64,000 nucleotides of DNA from Callipepla californica brunnescens. Lineage: Eukaryota; Chordata; Aves; Galliformes; Odontophoridae. The notes beneath the pieces were generated by a model. That model worked only from the letters and a program-made list of their open reading frames with translations. It was not told where the DNA came from and ran no database searches. The translations under genes were made by a program, and so were the position numbers. Positions 35,609-49,012 of the stretch are shown piece by piece (position 1 is the stretch's first letter; every line of letters starts with the position of its first letter). Where the stretch lies: NCBI GenBank assembly GCA_023055505.1, contig JALIRH010000097.1, positions 62,001 to 126,000 on the forward strand. Reading direction: 5' to 3'.

Positions 35609-36826
35609 TGTAGCCAGGAACAAAGCATAAAAATGTGAGCAATGTGACCGTGAAAAGTGTAAAGTGATGTGTACAGCTGCATGTCAGAGACACCCAAGTA
35701 ACAAACTTTGTCAGGAGAAGGACAAGAGATGCACAGGAGGGATTCAGACTGCAGAATACAAGGTTAGGATGACTGACAAGGCAGCAGGAAACAAGATAAG
35801 CTTCATCAACAGTGTGTTCTTTGTGGGAGGAAAAATGTAGTATAAACACATCAAGTGTAAGCAAGGAAAAGGGGAGAACAATGACAACTCACTCCAGTTT
35901 GGCCTTTCCTCTTGGACGAGCCCTCCAGACTGTTGGCCTGCACCTCAGCCACCAGCAACAACAGGCACCATGGCCATCAGCACAACAGAGCACTGCCTCC
36001 CTGCTCCTTTGTAATCACAGACAGCTTAGAGATTAATTGTAAAGACTGTGTCTTTGTGTGCTTCGCATTAATAGTTGTGCAAAAAAGTGACTGCCAGCCA
36101 GGAGCGTGCTGCTAGTGAATGAATTTAGTAATCTTTGCTTCGTCAATTTTTGAAGTACCCTTTGACAGTAATCATTAATTGCCTAATTGAAATCTATATA
36201 TAACAAAAACTGTTGATCTTTTACCAAAATATTGTACTTGGGAAATATTTTGCATTCAGTTCCTCCCTGCCTCCTTCCTCCTCTGCAAAAGGGGAAGTAA
36301 AGAATCTCAGTTTTCCCACCACTTATACATCTCATCTGTTTTGATCTGAACTGTTTCTTACAAAGTGTGTGGCAGCCACAGCACTTTTGAGTTGAATATG
36401 CAAAATTGCCTGGCTGAGGTAGTATCCCAGTGTAATTTCAGTATACCACCGAAATTAGAGTTAATAGACAGTAGGAGTCCTTCTGAGACAGCTTAGAAAC
36501 TCCATCTCAGAAATGACAGTGGGATATTATCATCTCTTGGTAAAGATAAAAGCTGGATTCATGCTGTGGTCATCATAAAATCTTTCTCTCTTTTGGTTTC
36601 TGATGTTATTCCACACATTTCTAAAGAAATTTTCTAACAGATTTTCATCTCTCAGTTTCCTCTTGGTTTCCTCTCCAAGTTTCATTTGTCTAAATTTTAT
36701 CACAGAGGGACATGAATGACATTTCTAGCTGAGTAGCTATCTTTCTGGATACATGCTACCAGATAAATGAGTGCATAAATGTGCTCTCTGGGGCTGCAGA
36801 AAATCCAGGTGAATTTCTGATGGATA
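35609..36826. other. Sequence downstream of LTR; origin uncertain
   Basis: I looked for a primer-binding site and gag after the LTR and did not find them. 35870-36000 is less AT-rich than its surroundings, but no gene or element is recognised. Confidence 0.4.
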
Positions 36827-36840
36827 ATTTGCATATGCAT
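36827..36840. promoter_or_regulatory. POU/octamer-type palindromic site
   Basis: ATTTGCATATGCAT joins an octamer-like ATTTGCAT with the palindrome TGCATATGCA, close to the known palindromic POU-dimer site ATGCATATGCAT. A single site is weak evidence for function. Confidence 0.35.
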
Positions 36841-38325
36841 CACACAGTGACATGCTGGAGGTGCATCTAAAGCAGTATTTAAGAGTGAGAAAGGAGCTGG
36901 TAGCTCACCTGCACAAACAGCAGCAAGGAAACCTAAATGCCAGTGTCTGGAGTTTGTTGAGGAAACTTTCGATTAAAACAGTCGTAATAAAATTATGTTC
37001 TTTACTTCAAGACTAAATAAGACATCATACTTAGATATCCAGAATCAGGTGAAGAATGTAGGCCCATGTCATTTTTTTCTTTCAGTGGAAAAGTTATGTC
37101 TGTATTTGCCTGTATGGTCTGAAAATCCGTAGTAGAGCTTGTGCAGAAGTGTGCTTCTAGATACACTTATGGTCTAGAAATCCATACATGAAAGGGAAGG
37201 CTATTTGCAAGGAACAGTATATAAACACCATCATAGAGAAGAGAGTTGAGACGTCATATTTTAAGGCCAACGTGTACCTCACACCAACATTCTGACATCC
37301 TTTACAATACATTTATTTGGCTGCAATGCCCAGCTCTCCAGTTCTGTCTGAATTGCCTGGTAGAAAACATCTTTCCCATGCAAACAAGAGAAAGGTCTAA
37401 TCAACTATTGTATATGAGGTAATGCTTATAATCACAGCATTTTTTAAGGAGGTGGAGGTCTGGGAACTTGTCAAAGACAAACCTGCCTGACAAGGGCAGG
37501 TGATTTGTGTAGGGAAAATTGTCACCTGTTTAAATGTAATTATGTCGCACTAATAAGAAGCTGCTAAGTTAAACCACCCTCCAGTGGGGTAAACAGGAGT
37601 GATTAAAACAGATTTAATACCTATTTATACTGACAAAGAATCTGACTCCAGCACTAACTGTCAAAAAAAAGTTTTTTTATTAAATAAAAGCAGATGTGGT
37701 GGAGGGATGTAATTTCACAAAAAGCAGTTCATTAATAGTGAGGTACTGAGAGTGAAATATCTAATTATCCAGTGTTGTAGTAACCTCCTTGCTCACAGAG
37801 GTCAAAGTGTGAAAGGCAAGCAGTGCATCTGGCTCAGTGAAATGTTCCCTGAGCCCCCATCAATGTGGAACGTTATCAGCTGCCTCCAGCAGACAGCATT
37901 TTAGTTTGCTCTGAAGGTTGTGTTCTGTAAAAGCCCCTGGAAATCTTAACCCGAGGTTTCTGCAGCAAAAAATATGTATTGGCAGAAATATTTTTGAGCA
38001 AGTTAAAAACAGAAAGAGCTTCAACTGCTTGAGCACAAATTAGGATAACCCAAAACCCAATATACCCCAGACTGCTGAGGTGAAGAGGCGCTAACCCAGC
38101 TCACCTCTCACATGACTAGGCTCGGAAATGATGAATCCTAGGTGCTCTTTTTCTTCCTATTTTCCTGGTGAAAAATAATTACAATTAGATATTAAATGTC
38201 ATTCACAAGAACCCAGGTTTACCTTAACTGATAAAGACATAGGCCTTGTTGATTTTTTGACTACTAGCAATGTTTCTATAATTTCTATGTTTTATTGACA
38301 TTTTGAGGGCAGGACTTGATGTGGT
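36841..38325. other. Repeat-poor interval, possible regulatory DNA
   Basis: No transposon or simple repeat and no coding frame of note. It holds many transcription-factor-like words: CAGGTG near 37497, CACCTG near 37533, TAATTA near 37540, CTAATTATCCAG near 37760, GAGGTCAAAG near 37799 and TTATCAGCTG near 37874. This is the pattern seen in conserved vertebrate enhancers, but conservation cannot be judged from one sequence. Confidence 0.3.
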
Positions 38326-38326
38326 G

Positions 38327-38328
38327 TT

Positions 38329-38359
<31 letters not shown>
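38327..38359. repeat. (TTTTG)n pentanucleotide microsatellite
   Basis: About six TTTTG units with T-rich edges. Confidence 0.93.
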
Positions 38360-41300
38360 AATTAAACAAAGCAGACAACCTGCCCTAAGTCTGTAATTTC
38401 TGCCCACTGGCTTTGTGTAACCATTGCTTCTTCCAGTTTTCTCCAATTTGCCTGTGAACCCAAAGCTGACTTTCCTTTATTGCTGACAAAATGAACTTGA
38501 GCAACAGGAAGCAAGTAAATCTTTAACAGCAGTGACGTTTCGTGTACCTTAAGTACTGCAAGATTAAAAATGCAGTTTTATCACAGTGTAATACCAATGT
38601 TAATAACTATTCCAGAGCAAAAATTCAAGAATTCAAAGCTTTCAATATTCTGTAATTGAAAGTAAGTAACCTGGTTGCAGATGGATTCTAGCATTGAAGC
38701 AGCTCAGACCTTACCCAGTATTTCAGGTAGGCACCAAGCCTGAATAGGAAACAAAGCTTTCCATCCCTCAGCTGCGTGTTATCAGCACTGGCACACCAAA
38801 CATGGCTCTTGCGTTTGCCAGTGAAGCTACATTCAAGTAAGTCTGACACTATCTGATTACAAAGGTCAGAAGAATCATTCATGGCACTTGGTGAAAGCAA
38901 AGCAAACACTAAAATTCTAGAATTCCATCCCTCAAACCATAATTTTACCTAGAGTTACACCACCAGTTGTCATAGTATCAAGCAATTATTTTTCTTTCAG
39001 CTCCTTTATTGTTTCTCCTTTCCAATATGTTTTTGTTAAAGACAGTAATTTCATAAATGTTAATTGTTCTTTCAGTTTAAATCTTGGCTGAAATAAAGAG
39101 CTAATAACATCATTTCATGGATTGCCCATCCCTCACATGCACCTAAACAGGTGCTGTGTACTGTGCTACAGAGCTGGCCTGCAGCTGAATTACCTGCACG
39201 TCTAATGCAAAGTGATTGAAGGAACAGGAGCAAGGGAGACCTGAAGAACCATACATCAGGGAAAAGGACCACCAGCCCCATGTGTGCACACAGCCAGGGA
39301 AGAATGAGGAAGAAATACAAGACTGTGTGCAGACCTGGAACTGCAGCATCACAGGAACAAAAAGGACAGGCTGGAACAGTGTGGGAGTTAGACCAGCTTG
39401 TCAGTAAAAGGACAATGAGGAAGGAAAAGAGCTCTGGCCCCACCATGCTGTACAAAATCCATCTGAATGGCAATGGTGTTTTTAAGAAGCTGCTGTTACT
39501 AAGTTCAAGACAAAAGATAGAACAAAAGATAGAATATGAAACGATTTCCACAGAAACAACACTTTGATTTGTGCCTTTTAATTCCACTGAATTGTAGCCA
39601 CTTTCAGTGATGGGGACTGCAAGTTAATTTTTTTGTTTTCCTTAATAGATTGCAGCTAGAAAGCAAGCTGTTCTCTGTATGCCTTGTGTGCTGTGCTCAG
39701 CAGCATGCAATGCAGTCCTCTGCTCATGCTACTGTTCCAAAAACCTTGTATTGGCTGGCACATGTTTCTTCCCTAGCATTTCCTGAAATTCATACTGCTA
39801 TTACATCTTTTACTTCGTCTTTGTTCTCTAGTTCTTCAATGCAATAAGAGAAGTGCATCTCCTTTTGCTTTTAAGGGTTAACTGAAACAATCGGGAACCT
39901 AAACATTGCTATTTTGCAGCTGCAACCATCTGGAAGCAGTTAATTCTCTTAAAAAGTCTTCTGGTGCAAACTATCACTATTCTTATTTTGTAAATCATTA
40001 ATGCTTATAAGCCTGTGTAAATGGCTCTCTGTGCTCACACACTCTTTGCTCCCTGCATGGTTTTTCAGGTACTCCATTGCATTTGGTCAGAGAAGGCTAA
40101 GTGTGTGCTCTTGTTGCACATCGGCCTGCAGAAGAACAGGATGAAGACAAGAGAGATTCAGGACAGAGGAGAAAAAAAGCAATTCAATCCACCCTCATAA
40201 ATTGTGATGAAATTAGATGTTATAATGCAAAATAAACCCAGACAAATTCCAATATTTCTGATGAAAAAAGCCTAAGGGTGTCAACCAGAAATTCGCCAGA
40301 GATCCACAGTAATAAAAAATAAAATAAAAGTCAACTTATGCAGACAATTAGACTTTTTAAACAATTCTGCAAAAATATTTAAATGAAATAGGCAGAAGTC
40401 CTAAGGTGGAATTACAGGAATATTATCATTCAGCCATAATTTTAATAAAAAGACTCTGCACCCATTTTACAGTTGCTGGAAATACCTTCAAAACAAAATA
40501 CTACTCACCATTTCTAGATGTATGTGTTTATCTTTTATAGTTACTTTATCCCAAGGAATTTCCATAGATATTAATCAACTTTCAATTTCAAAACTGCATA
40601 AGAATTTGTGCTCATTTTCTGTTAGAAGCATTTGACTTGGTCTGTAAGAATCCAGATGGAAAATTTTCAATCCTCTGTGGGGAGGAAAATATCCTCTTGA
40701 GTAGTTTTAGACCATGCTATAGATAGGATTCCAAGCCGGAAATACCTCTTCCATACTAAAGGAACTGACTTGCAGATGGCGCTTGCAGTTCTAGTGTCTA
40801 AAGCTGTTTTACAAGCAGCCTGCAGCAGCCTCACACTTAGGGCAGGTTGGATTAGGAGAAACGAGGTCTCCTGGCCAGGAGAACCCTTTCCTCTTGAGAA
40901 GCTCTGTGAGTTTTCAGCTTTCATTGGTTTCCACAGGAGTGTTTAGCCCTCAGCCTGATGTCTGATGATTAATATGTTTTCTGTTGCCCATTTGTGATAA
41001 CAATTCCCATCAGAGATTATGAAGAGAGGTGAACACTTATTCCAAGCAAAATCTTTCTTCTTTGGTAACCTAGACAATTGTATATATATTGAAGGCAGCC
41101 TCTGTGCATTTAGGAAAAAAAAAAAAAAAAGCTTCTTTGAAACCTTAGAAACATTCTCAGGTATATTTACTACTGTATATCACATTTTAAGATCAGCATG
41201 TTTGCAAAGTAGACATAAAGTAATAAAAAACCATGGTCACTCCTGCCAAAAGAAAGTGCAAATGATGGTGTGAAGCTCTCACCTGCTGGACTGAAAGGGA

Positions 41301-43287
41301 AAGCATTTAGTCAGCATGGCTGAAGCACAGATTTATAGAAAAGCACAGGTACATACGATGAACTTGAATTTAGGTCAATATCAGTTAGATCCTTAGCTAA
41401 ATCCATAGCATGCCTGCTGTTAGTGCAGGTCAGGAGTCTGGAAAAGTTGCAAGACATTGTCACAAAACAGTTCAGTCTGTGTTATTTTACCATTTTACAG
41501 CAATAAAAGTTAAGAGAATTCAAAGCTATTTTACTTCTCTTTCAGAAGTGTAACAATTAATTAAAGCTTTGAGTGAGTGGAAGAAAGAGCAAAACCTCTT
41601 CTGACCATCAATAAAACAGGTCATGCTGCCAAAATGTTCAAAAATGGCTTCTAATTTCTTCTTCTAGTTTGCTTGTGACCAAGTCCAGGGGTTAGCTACC
41701 TGCTGAGAGTGAGAGGCCAGGAGTGCCTGGAACTGTTAGTCTATTCTCCCTCTTTTAAATTACAAGTACAGACAACCAAACCCAAGAAGCTTCTCCACTA
41801 TTTAGCAAGCACTGTGATATTATAAAAACAAAAACAACACATGAAGAACAGCTGGATTTTTTTTTTTATTTGCCTACTGGAATAAATAGGCTCACTATCA
41901 AAATTAAACATCAGTCTTATATATATACAAAAAAAAAAAAAAAAAAAAAAGGGAATGCTTAAAAATCCATCCCAGCTGCAAGGAGCATTCTCATCTCACA
42001 GCTCAGCATTGCAAGGAAAAAATAAATAAATAACATAAACCTATCTCAGCACATCCTTAAGTACCCAGCTGTGCCAGTAAGGTTACCACCTTTTGCTCTC
42101 CCCATCCCAGCCTCCTGCAGGTGGAGAACAATATCTCCAACGCACAGACTTCTCATGATGGAGAATTGCGCTACAGATAATCGCACATAGAGAACAAGGT
42201 CAAAAAGTCACCTCCTCCTGTTTAAGCCATTAACCTGAAAATCAACATCAAAATCAAATGACACATGGCATAATCTGTGATAGTCTACAGGTATGGAAGG
42301 TACTGCCCATGCAGTCAGGAATGAAGAATCCCCCTTAAAATGCTGGCAGATAAAAGAATTTGGAAAAATATTCAAAGATTATCTTCTTGCTTGCTCGTTT
42401 TTTACAAACAATGAAACTCTACGCTACGTTCTGATCATGTGAAAAACTGTGGAGAGAAATAAGGAACTTCAATGCATTGCATGAAACGGGGAGACTATTT
42501 CTCTAAGACTGTTCTTTAAATTGCTTGATTTTTAATGCATTGGGCTAAAATTAAAAAGCAAAATGTATGCTTGGAGAAGTATTTCATGAGCTTGAGGGAT
42601 CTGCTATTTGACAGGCATAACTCAGATATTTGGAGAGGGGAGATGAAAAAGCAATGAAGTGAAAAAGTTATTCCAACACTTTCTTCACCCATTTTTGACA
42701 GTAGAATTCTTAGAAGATGCAGAAAAAACTCAAATCCATAGTAAAATTGAAAGCCTGCAAGTCTCTGCCAACAAACAACAGTTACATACTTTAATAGTAT
42801 GGGTAAACTTTTACCTTGTAGAAATCTGTAACTTAGTAGGATTTCAAAGGCTATGTTGCACCTAAAATCAAGGACAAAGTGAGGTACCCATGGATTATAG
42901 CATTCTCACCAAAAACCCTCCTTTGTTACAAAGTGCAGCCTTCTCCCTTTTCTTTGGCACAACACTTGACACATGTATTCCCAATTCACCAGTTTTGCAC
43001 TCTCAAATATTATAGCATAAATATTCTCGGGAAGGAGACAAGGAAATAACCCCAATGCTGAATGGCCTGGAGAGCTTTGTTTACATAAATGCAGAAATAA
43101 TTCATTTGGATAGTAAATAAAACCCCTCGTTTTTATTGTTTGCTTTCTGTTGCCATCACTGCCTAGCCAAACTTTCAGGGCTATCAGCAACAAAATACAT
43201 CTCCCGACGTTTAATCATAGTCATTTGATGATGACTTTGGAAAGCTTCAAGATTTTAGAGACTAAATCTAACATAAAATAAATTGAA
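38360..43287. other. Unique sequence with A-tracts, no supported gene
   Basis: Contains A16 at 41115-41130, T11 at 41857-41867 and A22 at 41929-41950. Open frames 38688-38909 (minus, 73 codons), 39072-39587 (minus, 171 codons) and 40667-40924 (minus) were inspected. They have no recognisable domain and no convincing splice sites. 39120-39440 is a little more GC-rich than its surroundings, without an identifiable element. Confidence 0.5.
41929..41950. repeat. Homopolymer A22
   Basis: Follows TATATATAC. It could be a decayed poly(A) tail, but no retrocopy is seen on its left. Confidence 0.9.
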
Positions 43288-43327
43288 GTAAACATGCAGA
43301 AGGTACAGTAAACATGCAGAAGGTACA
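43288..43327. repeat. Perfect 20-bp tandem duplication
   Basis: The 20-base unit GTAAACATGCAGAAGGTACA occurs twice in a row (43288-43307, 43308-43327) without a mismatch, which suggests a recent duplication. Confidence 0.97.
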
Positions 43328-46300
43328 GTTTGTCTCTTTATCCTACTGACATGTTTCTGGCATTTTCTGCACTGTTTCAATTACTGTTCTATGAGACTAG
43401 AAGCCAGCCATTGGAATCATAATATAATAGCAGAATTTAAAGGTTACCATGGAAGTGTATTTTCATTTACCCTATTTATCTTTGAAGGATACCACAAAGC
43501 TGCTAATATCTGACAATCCATTTATGGAAGCTGAATGTTATCTTTAAAAATTAAAGTGTTTACAGTAACAGTGTCATAAAGTAAATATAAATACTCATTC
43601 ATTATTTAAAATATATGTCTCTTCACAGCTTATTTGCATCACTGCAAATTTTATGTTTTCCCTACTCCACTTTGGCTAACCAGTGCTGCAGATACATTAG
43701 CACCATCTTTTGGTTAAACTGTATCCAAACCTACATTTACATCTTTTTATCACAAAGCACCTTACAAATAAGATTTTTTGTATGGGGTGGGAGTTAAGAG
43801 TCTACATACAAACTGATGTTGCTGAAATAAACATTTATTGAGAGTTGTAGAAAATTGTGGTAGCAAAGGTCCATGTTATCTCTCCAAATGGAAGATTTAA
43901 CCTAGGTCATGAAATGAGGACTGATGTGGAGAACCACTATCCACCATACTACCATCCCTGATATTTCCACAGAAAACAACTTCTGAATGTGAAAAAGAGC
44001 CAGAATGAATCGTGGAGCTTCTCTTTGTGGCACTGACCATTCCAAGCACTCCACTGAATGTCAGTGAGAAGCAATCTCCTCTTGGGGGGATCTCCAGAAT
44101 ACCTAGAACTGTGTAAAGGAGAATTTTTGTATAAATGGAAATCTGGTCTACTTAATCAGATATGGATCCTTCCTTGTATCATATAATTTTCATAAACCAC
44201 ACAATGTGAGCCTACTTTTGTGATTTCCTGCTTCTCTGCCATTCATTTGTACTTTGCATTTCTTATTAACCAGTATGAATCCCCAAATTCACACTAAAGA
44301 TGACTTATAAAACTATTTTTCCTTCTGCGTGTTTTGCTGCTGTTAAAAATAAAAGTGTATATTGAAATCAGTTATAAAGGAAAACGAAAACATTTCCTAT
44401 TTCAACAGAAAGCTCATTTCCTATATTAATACTGTCCTTTTCCCAACTGATATCACATTATGAAAATAATTTGTTGTGTGTCACATCTCACTGATGGATC
44501 TCTCAACCGCATCATATAACAGGAAGGGTACCTACTTGTGCAATGATCAGTATAGAAGGAATTCATGTCAAATAATGCATAATTTCATAACTTTGGGATA
44601 CTGCACATGTGGGATTGATGGATTTTGCTAGATCTTTTGATAATATTCTAAAAGTGAGAAAATAAATTACTATTTCTGGAACAATTTTTCCTCTTCCAGA
44701 TCTCGAGTGATTCTAGGCAACATGTATTTTCCCAACACCAAAACTTTGGACTAGTGTAGCAAAGGCTGAGAAGCACAAGGAACATTGTAGAATGCAAAAT
44801 CTCCTTGCTGTAATGAGAACAGAAAACCCTCTCAGTCCAGTCCTAGAATGTCATCAAAGTAAGATAAAGTTTCTGATTCTGATGTGGTATTTCAAGTTTG
44901 CTCAACATGAAAGTGCGTGGACTAATCTGAACCTGCAAAACACATTTATGGCTAAGGTCCATAACTACTTAATTAGGCTTTAGGAATTCTATCCTCTATA
45001 CATAGATTGAAAAAGTGCCCTATCCATCACAGTATATCACCACATACACTCAACTAAATGCACTACCTTTTGTATGGAAGGAAGTGCAATTCTGGAACAA
45101 GGCAAAGGCAACAAACTGCAAACACAGTTGATTTCTAGATAGATAAGGACAGAATTTGACTTCATGTTTTGCTGAATTCATGTCATCTGCAGAGCCATTC
45201 ATGCCATTAGAATCCCCTTTACTTCACTTGCAAAAACAATATTCTCAGAGGGCAAAATAACATTAAGCGTTATGTCTTTTTACTATGATCCTTTATATTC
45301 CAGCTACTGCAATATGTAATCAATTTTGCGTTCTGCTTTGCAAAGCAGTCATCATTCATTGCCATGCCGATTTGTGAGTGTAGATACATCATGATTTTCC
45401 TATGGCGTTGAGTATTGCAGCTTTGTTAATTTATAGCAGAAAGATAATATAGTGCATGACAACAGCAATACCAGTGCAAAACTTAAAGTAATAACACTTA
45501 GAGAGAAAGACATGCCACTTGTGTATTTAACACGTCTGTATTAAGCGTATCCGTTTGCCAGCATCTATCACTGGCATAAGATAAGATTCTGGCAGCAGTA
45601 CTACTTCAGATTAGTGCCTTACCACACAACTTAGGTAGACTAAACTAGACTTTTTATGCTGAAGCATTTCAATGAAATTGTTCTTTGTATACTACAAAGT
45701 GCAAGTCAGAGCACAGCCTGGTATTCTGGGCAACTTTGCCCCAGTCTGTAACATGGCTATGTTCACAGTGAAGAGCTGTTTCACACAAAACTGTCTGAAG
45801 CCGTCCAATCTAAAGGCAATTTACTTTCTTCAACTTCTTCCTCTGGAGTTATTTAGAGACAATACTACAAGAAAAACTGTAAATAATTTGGAAAATTATA
45901 AGCCATGTGTAAAGCCAAGCAATTTGATAATCTCCTTTATCCCTTTCCTAGTTTTATACATGTGCTTGGAGACAGCTGTTGTAACCAAGCACAACAGAAT
46001 AGGCAGGAATGCTAGACAGGAGCTCTGTACTCTGAAGGAAGTCAAATGAATTTCTGTAGGGAGATTTAATAACTACTGATAATGTTGCTACCACCAAATG
46101 CCTATTAAGATATGAATAAAAAGTACTTAGAAAGGCATTCTATGTATAATCACTCTATATGAAAAGATATTTTATATCTTTTATTTTAGATATTTTTCGT
46201 CCATAAAATGTACCATATTTATACCAGACAACAATCTTTTACCTCTGTTATGTAATTTCATTTTCTGGGGCTAGAAGGTCTGCAAGACCTGAAATAAAAA

Positions 46301-46552
46301 TATACCCATGAACAAGAATGTTTTAAGGTCACATGGAACTACATTTGGAAAACCTAGTAATGTAACCACACCTTAAAATAATATCAATTTGTACTGGAAC
46401 AATAACATATCAAAATGTATAATTCAAAGACAGGTTTTTATGAAAAAAGACATTGATGGACATATCTTGCCTGGGAGTCTTCTGTAGCAAACCAGCTACT
46501 TGTGTAGGGAATCACATAAGAGGAAACCTGACACTGCTTCATGAGCCTTAAT
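43328..46552. other. Unique AT-rich DNA, no gene seen
   Basis: A 125-codon frame at 45672-46049 (plus) has no recognised domain. Nothing else is supported. Confidence 0.5.
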
Positions 46553-46700
46553 GTGTACAAGTCTACAGGACTGGAGGACACACATCCCAGGGTCCTGAAG
46601 GATGATGTGGTTGCCAAGACACTCTACATCGTATTTGAAAAGTTGTGGCTATCATGTGAAGTCCCTGCCCACTGGAAAAAGGGAAACACCAGTCCCACTT
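46553..46700 (+). mobile_element. CR1 reverse-transcriptase fragment, plus strand
   Basis: One open frame reads YKSTGLEDTHPRVLKDDVVA and EVPAHWKKGNTSPTF. These are recognisable parts of the CR1 reverse transcriptase, from just before the fingers-domain motifs to the W-K-K-x-N segment. The sequence breaks off exactly at 46700, where the reversed terminus of another CR1 begins. I see no continuation of this fragment after 47095. Confidence 0.85.
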
Positions 46701-47095
46701 TCACAGAATCACAGAATTGTAGGGGCTGGAAGGGACCTCTAGTGACTGTTGAATCCAACCCCTGTGCCAAAGTCGCTCCCTAGACCAGGTTGCGCAGGTA
46801 GGCATCCCCGTGGGTCTTGAACATCTCCAGAGAAGCAGACTCCACCACCTCTCTGGGCAACCTGTGCCAGTGCTCACTGTACTATGAAGAAGTTCCCACA
46901 CACATTTATGCAGAACTTTCCATGCTTCAGTTCGTGGCCATTTCCCCTTGTCTTATCACCACACACCACTGAGAAGAGCCTGACCTCAACAATTTGTCTC
47001 GCACCTCCCTTGAGATATTCATCAACATTTATCATCAGGTGAGGCCATTAGATCTGGATGCTACAAGGAATTCTTCTGAGTCTTACCAAAGCCTG
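46701..47095 (-). mobile_element. CR1 3' end, minus strand, inserted in another CR1
   Basis: Starts TCACAGAATCACAGAATTGT, the reversed CR1 3' terminus in nearly perfect form, then GGAAGGGACCTCTAGTGACT, CAACCCCTGTGCCAAAG, GACTCCACCACCTCTCTGGG and CATTTCCCCTTGTCTTATCA. The homology runs clearly to about 47033 and reappears as TTCTTCTGAGTCTTA at about 47080-47093, with about 45 unrelated bases between. Its good terminus marks a fairly young insertion. It sits in the reverse-transcriptase fragment of a plus-strand CR1, giving a head-on nested pair. Confidence 0.92.
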
Positions 47096-47990
47096 TCTGT
47101 GGTATCAGCCTTCTGCACTTCAAGAATTTTTGTGAATTATCTGCAGTTGTGATACCAAGATTGAACCAGAAAGCAGACAAATCAAGAAACTTGTTTCATT
47201 CTACCTGGTATCAATTGAATTAATTGGGAACTGTAAAATACCATAACAGGTGATTGAGAAGATAAAATAAATAAATAAAAGAGTTTAACTTGAAATCCCA
47301 AAGGTGGAGGAGTTTTGATCTCCCATTATTCAGCAAATAAGAGCAACAAGTGGTTTCAGAGCTACGCTGTTTATATGTTTATATTGCTTTTGTTTTCCAC
47401 CAAAGGAAAAAATCTTCAAGGAACAAGTAGCTTTTTGCTTGCCTATTAAAGAACCAGCATATTGTAACTTTGCATCATTGACTAAGAATACAGTGTTCTT
47501 AAAATGGTTATCAAGGGACCCAAACTAGCTGAATCTCATTCTAGTTTCTTCCAACTACATCTAACAGAAATGCTGCCCTGAAAACATATACAGATAATAA
47601 AATCTACTGCTGCAAAATTTTATGTAAGAGAAGAACAAAAGTGAAGGAAAACATTTATCATTACACAGTCAACATAGAGACAAATTTGAAATCGCTTAAG
47701 GTGAGATAAAGCTGCTGTAACTGAAAAATCAGATTTTTCTGAGAATTTTGCAGGCCTATAAATCTTTCACAATATACTGGTGAATCTACTTTACTGAAAG
47801 ATTTCCTTAAAAGTGAACGGAGTGGCATCTAGCAGTTGAGTGGTAAAGCAACATGGTGTAAAGGCTTATTTACATGAGAATGTTTAAGGAGAGATTTTGG
47901 AAAGATAAAAAGAGGTATTAAAAACTACATGTTTAAAGGTATCCCAAGTTGTTGTCACAATAAACTTAAAATGATTTAGAAACAGCTTTA

Positions 47991-48073
47991 CAAAAAAAAC
48001 ACACACACACACACACAAAAAAGAAAAAACAAAAAAACCCAAAAAACACACTCACAAAAAAAAACAAAACAAC
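47991..48073. repeat. (CA)9 and A/C-rich low-complexity tract
   Basis: A perfect (CA)n core at 48000-48017 is followed by A-runs broken by single C and G. Confidence 0.95.
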
Positions 48074-49012
48074 ACATTCCAAGTGGAAATACACTGCATA
48101 AAGAGGAGAAAGATTGTGAACTTGCAAGAGGGATTTTTTTTCTTTCTCCATTGCACTAATGGTTTTTTAACGGTTTATTTTGAAAACTTCTGTGAGGCTT
48201 CTAAATCTATAGTTTGTTAATTTTTTGTGTGAAAATTTTGAAGGTACAAAACATAACCTTTTTTCACCTTCCCAGTTAATATTTGATAATTGGCTGTGAA
48301 AGCATATCTTTGAACTGAATCCAGACAATCTCAAGTACTTTGGGTATCAGTTGTTAAAAGCAGTATTGTTTTGCAACTTAGAAATGGCAATTTTCCAATG
48401 CCAACAGCAAGGTATTTTTAACAGTCATTTGGCACAGTGTGTGTCAGCTGTATCATTATCATGGTAAATGTTTTGTTTATTGAAAACCCACTCTCTGAGA
48501 ACAAGAAAATCAAGTAATACCAGGAATTAAATAGCACTCTTCACATTGGTCCCCAAGCATTTGCTTTGCACTAATGTATTCAACTAGATAATTGCAAGCA
48601 GCAGAATATTTGCTTCTGCCAAGCAGTTAGGTATTCCTAAACCAGCTATGAGTATCTTGGAGAAGCTACCTAGTCTGAAAAATTCAATGTTACTATACTG
48701 TTGAGATGGCGTGTAATTGCCACTGTCTCCTTTGCATGGAGGGTCACAGCCTAGGGAGACACAAAGCAAAGGCTGTGACTTGACGTGCGGCATTTCTCTA
48801 AGGCTACACTGCTTTTAGCTGAGAGGCATTCATACAGAGAACTGACTTCATCCACTGCTTGTCATCATCCTTCCCAGGTGCGTTCAGCAAGAGAGAAAGA
48901 TGGGAGAGGGAGCTTATCTTTCTGGAAAAGACAGAAAGAATAACCACGTATTTCTTGTGCAGTGAGGGAGAGCTGTAAGAACAGGCTGTCTTTCTACCAC
49001 GCCCTCCTCCAT

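Noticed and set aside
35609..36115. Retroviral leader or gag after the 35-kb LTR
   Set aside because: No primer-binding site, zinc knuckle or gag-like frame found.
38688..38909. 73-codon minus-strand frame with protein-like composition
   Set aside because: No family match, and no clear acceptor or donor at its ends. Could be revisited if homology searches support it.
39072..39587. 171-codon minus-strand frame with hydrophobic stretches
   Set aside because: No recognisable domain, no splice or promoter context, and several overlapping frames on the other strand. A chance frame is the simplest reading.
41929..41950. A22 as the tail of a processed pseudogene
   Set aside because: Nothing on its left resembles a spliced transcript, and no target duplication was found.
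45672..46049. 125-codon plus-strand frame
   Set aside because: No domain or signal recognised, and AT-rich surroundings without exon context.
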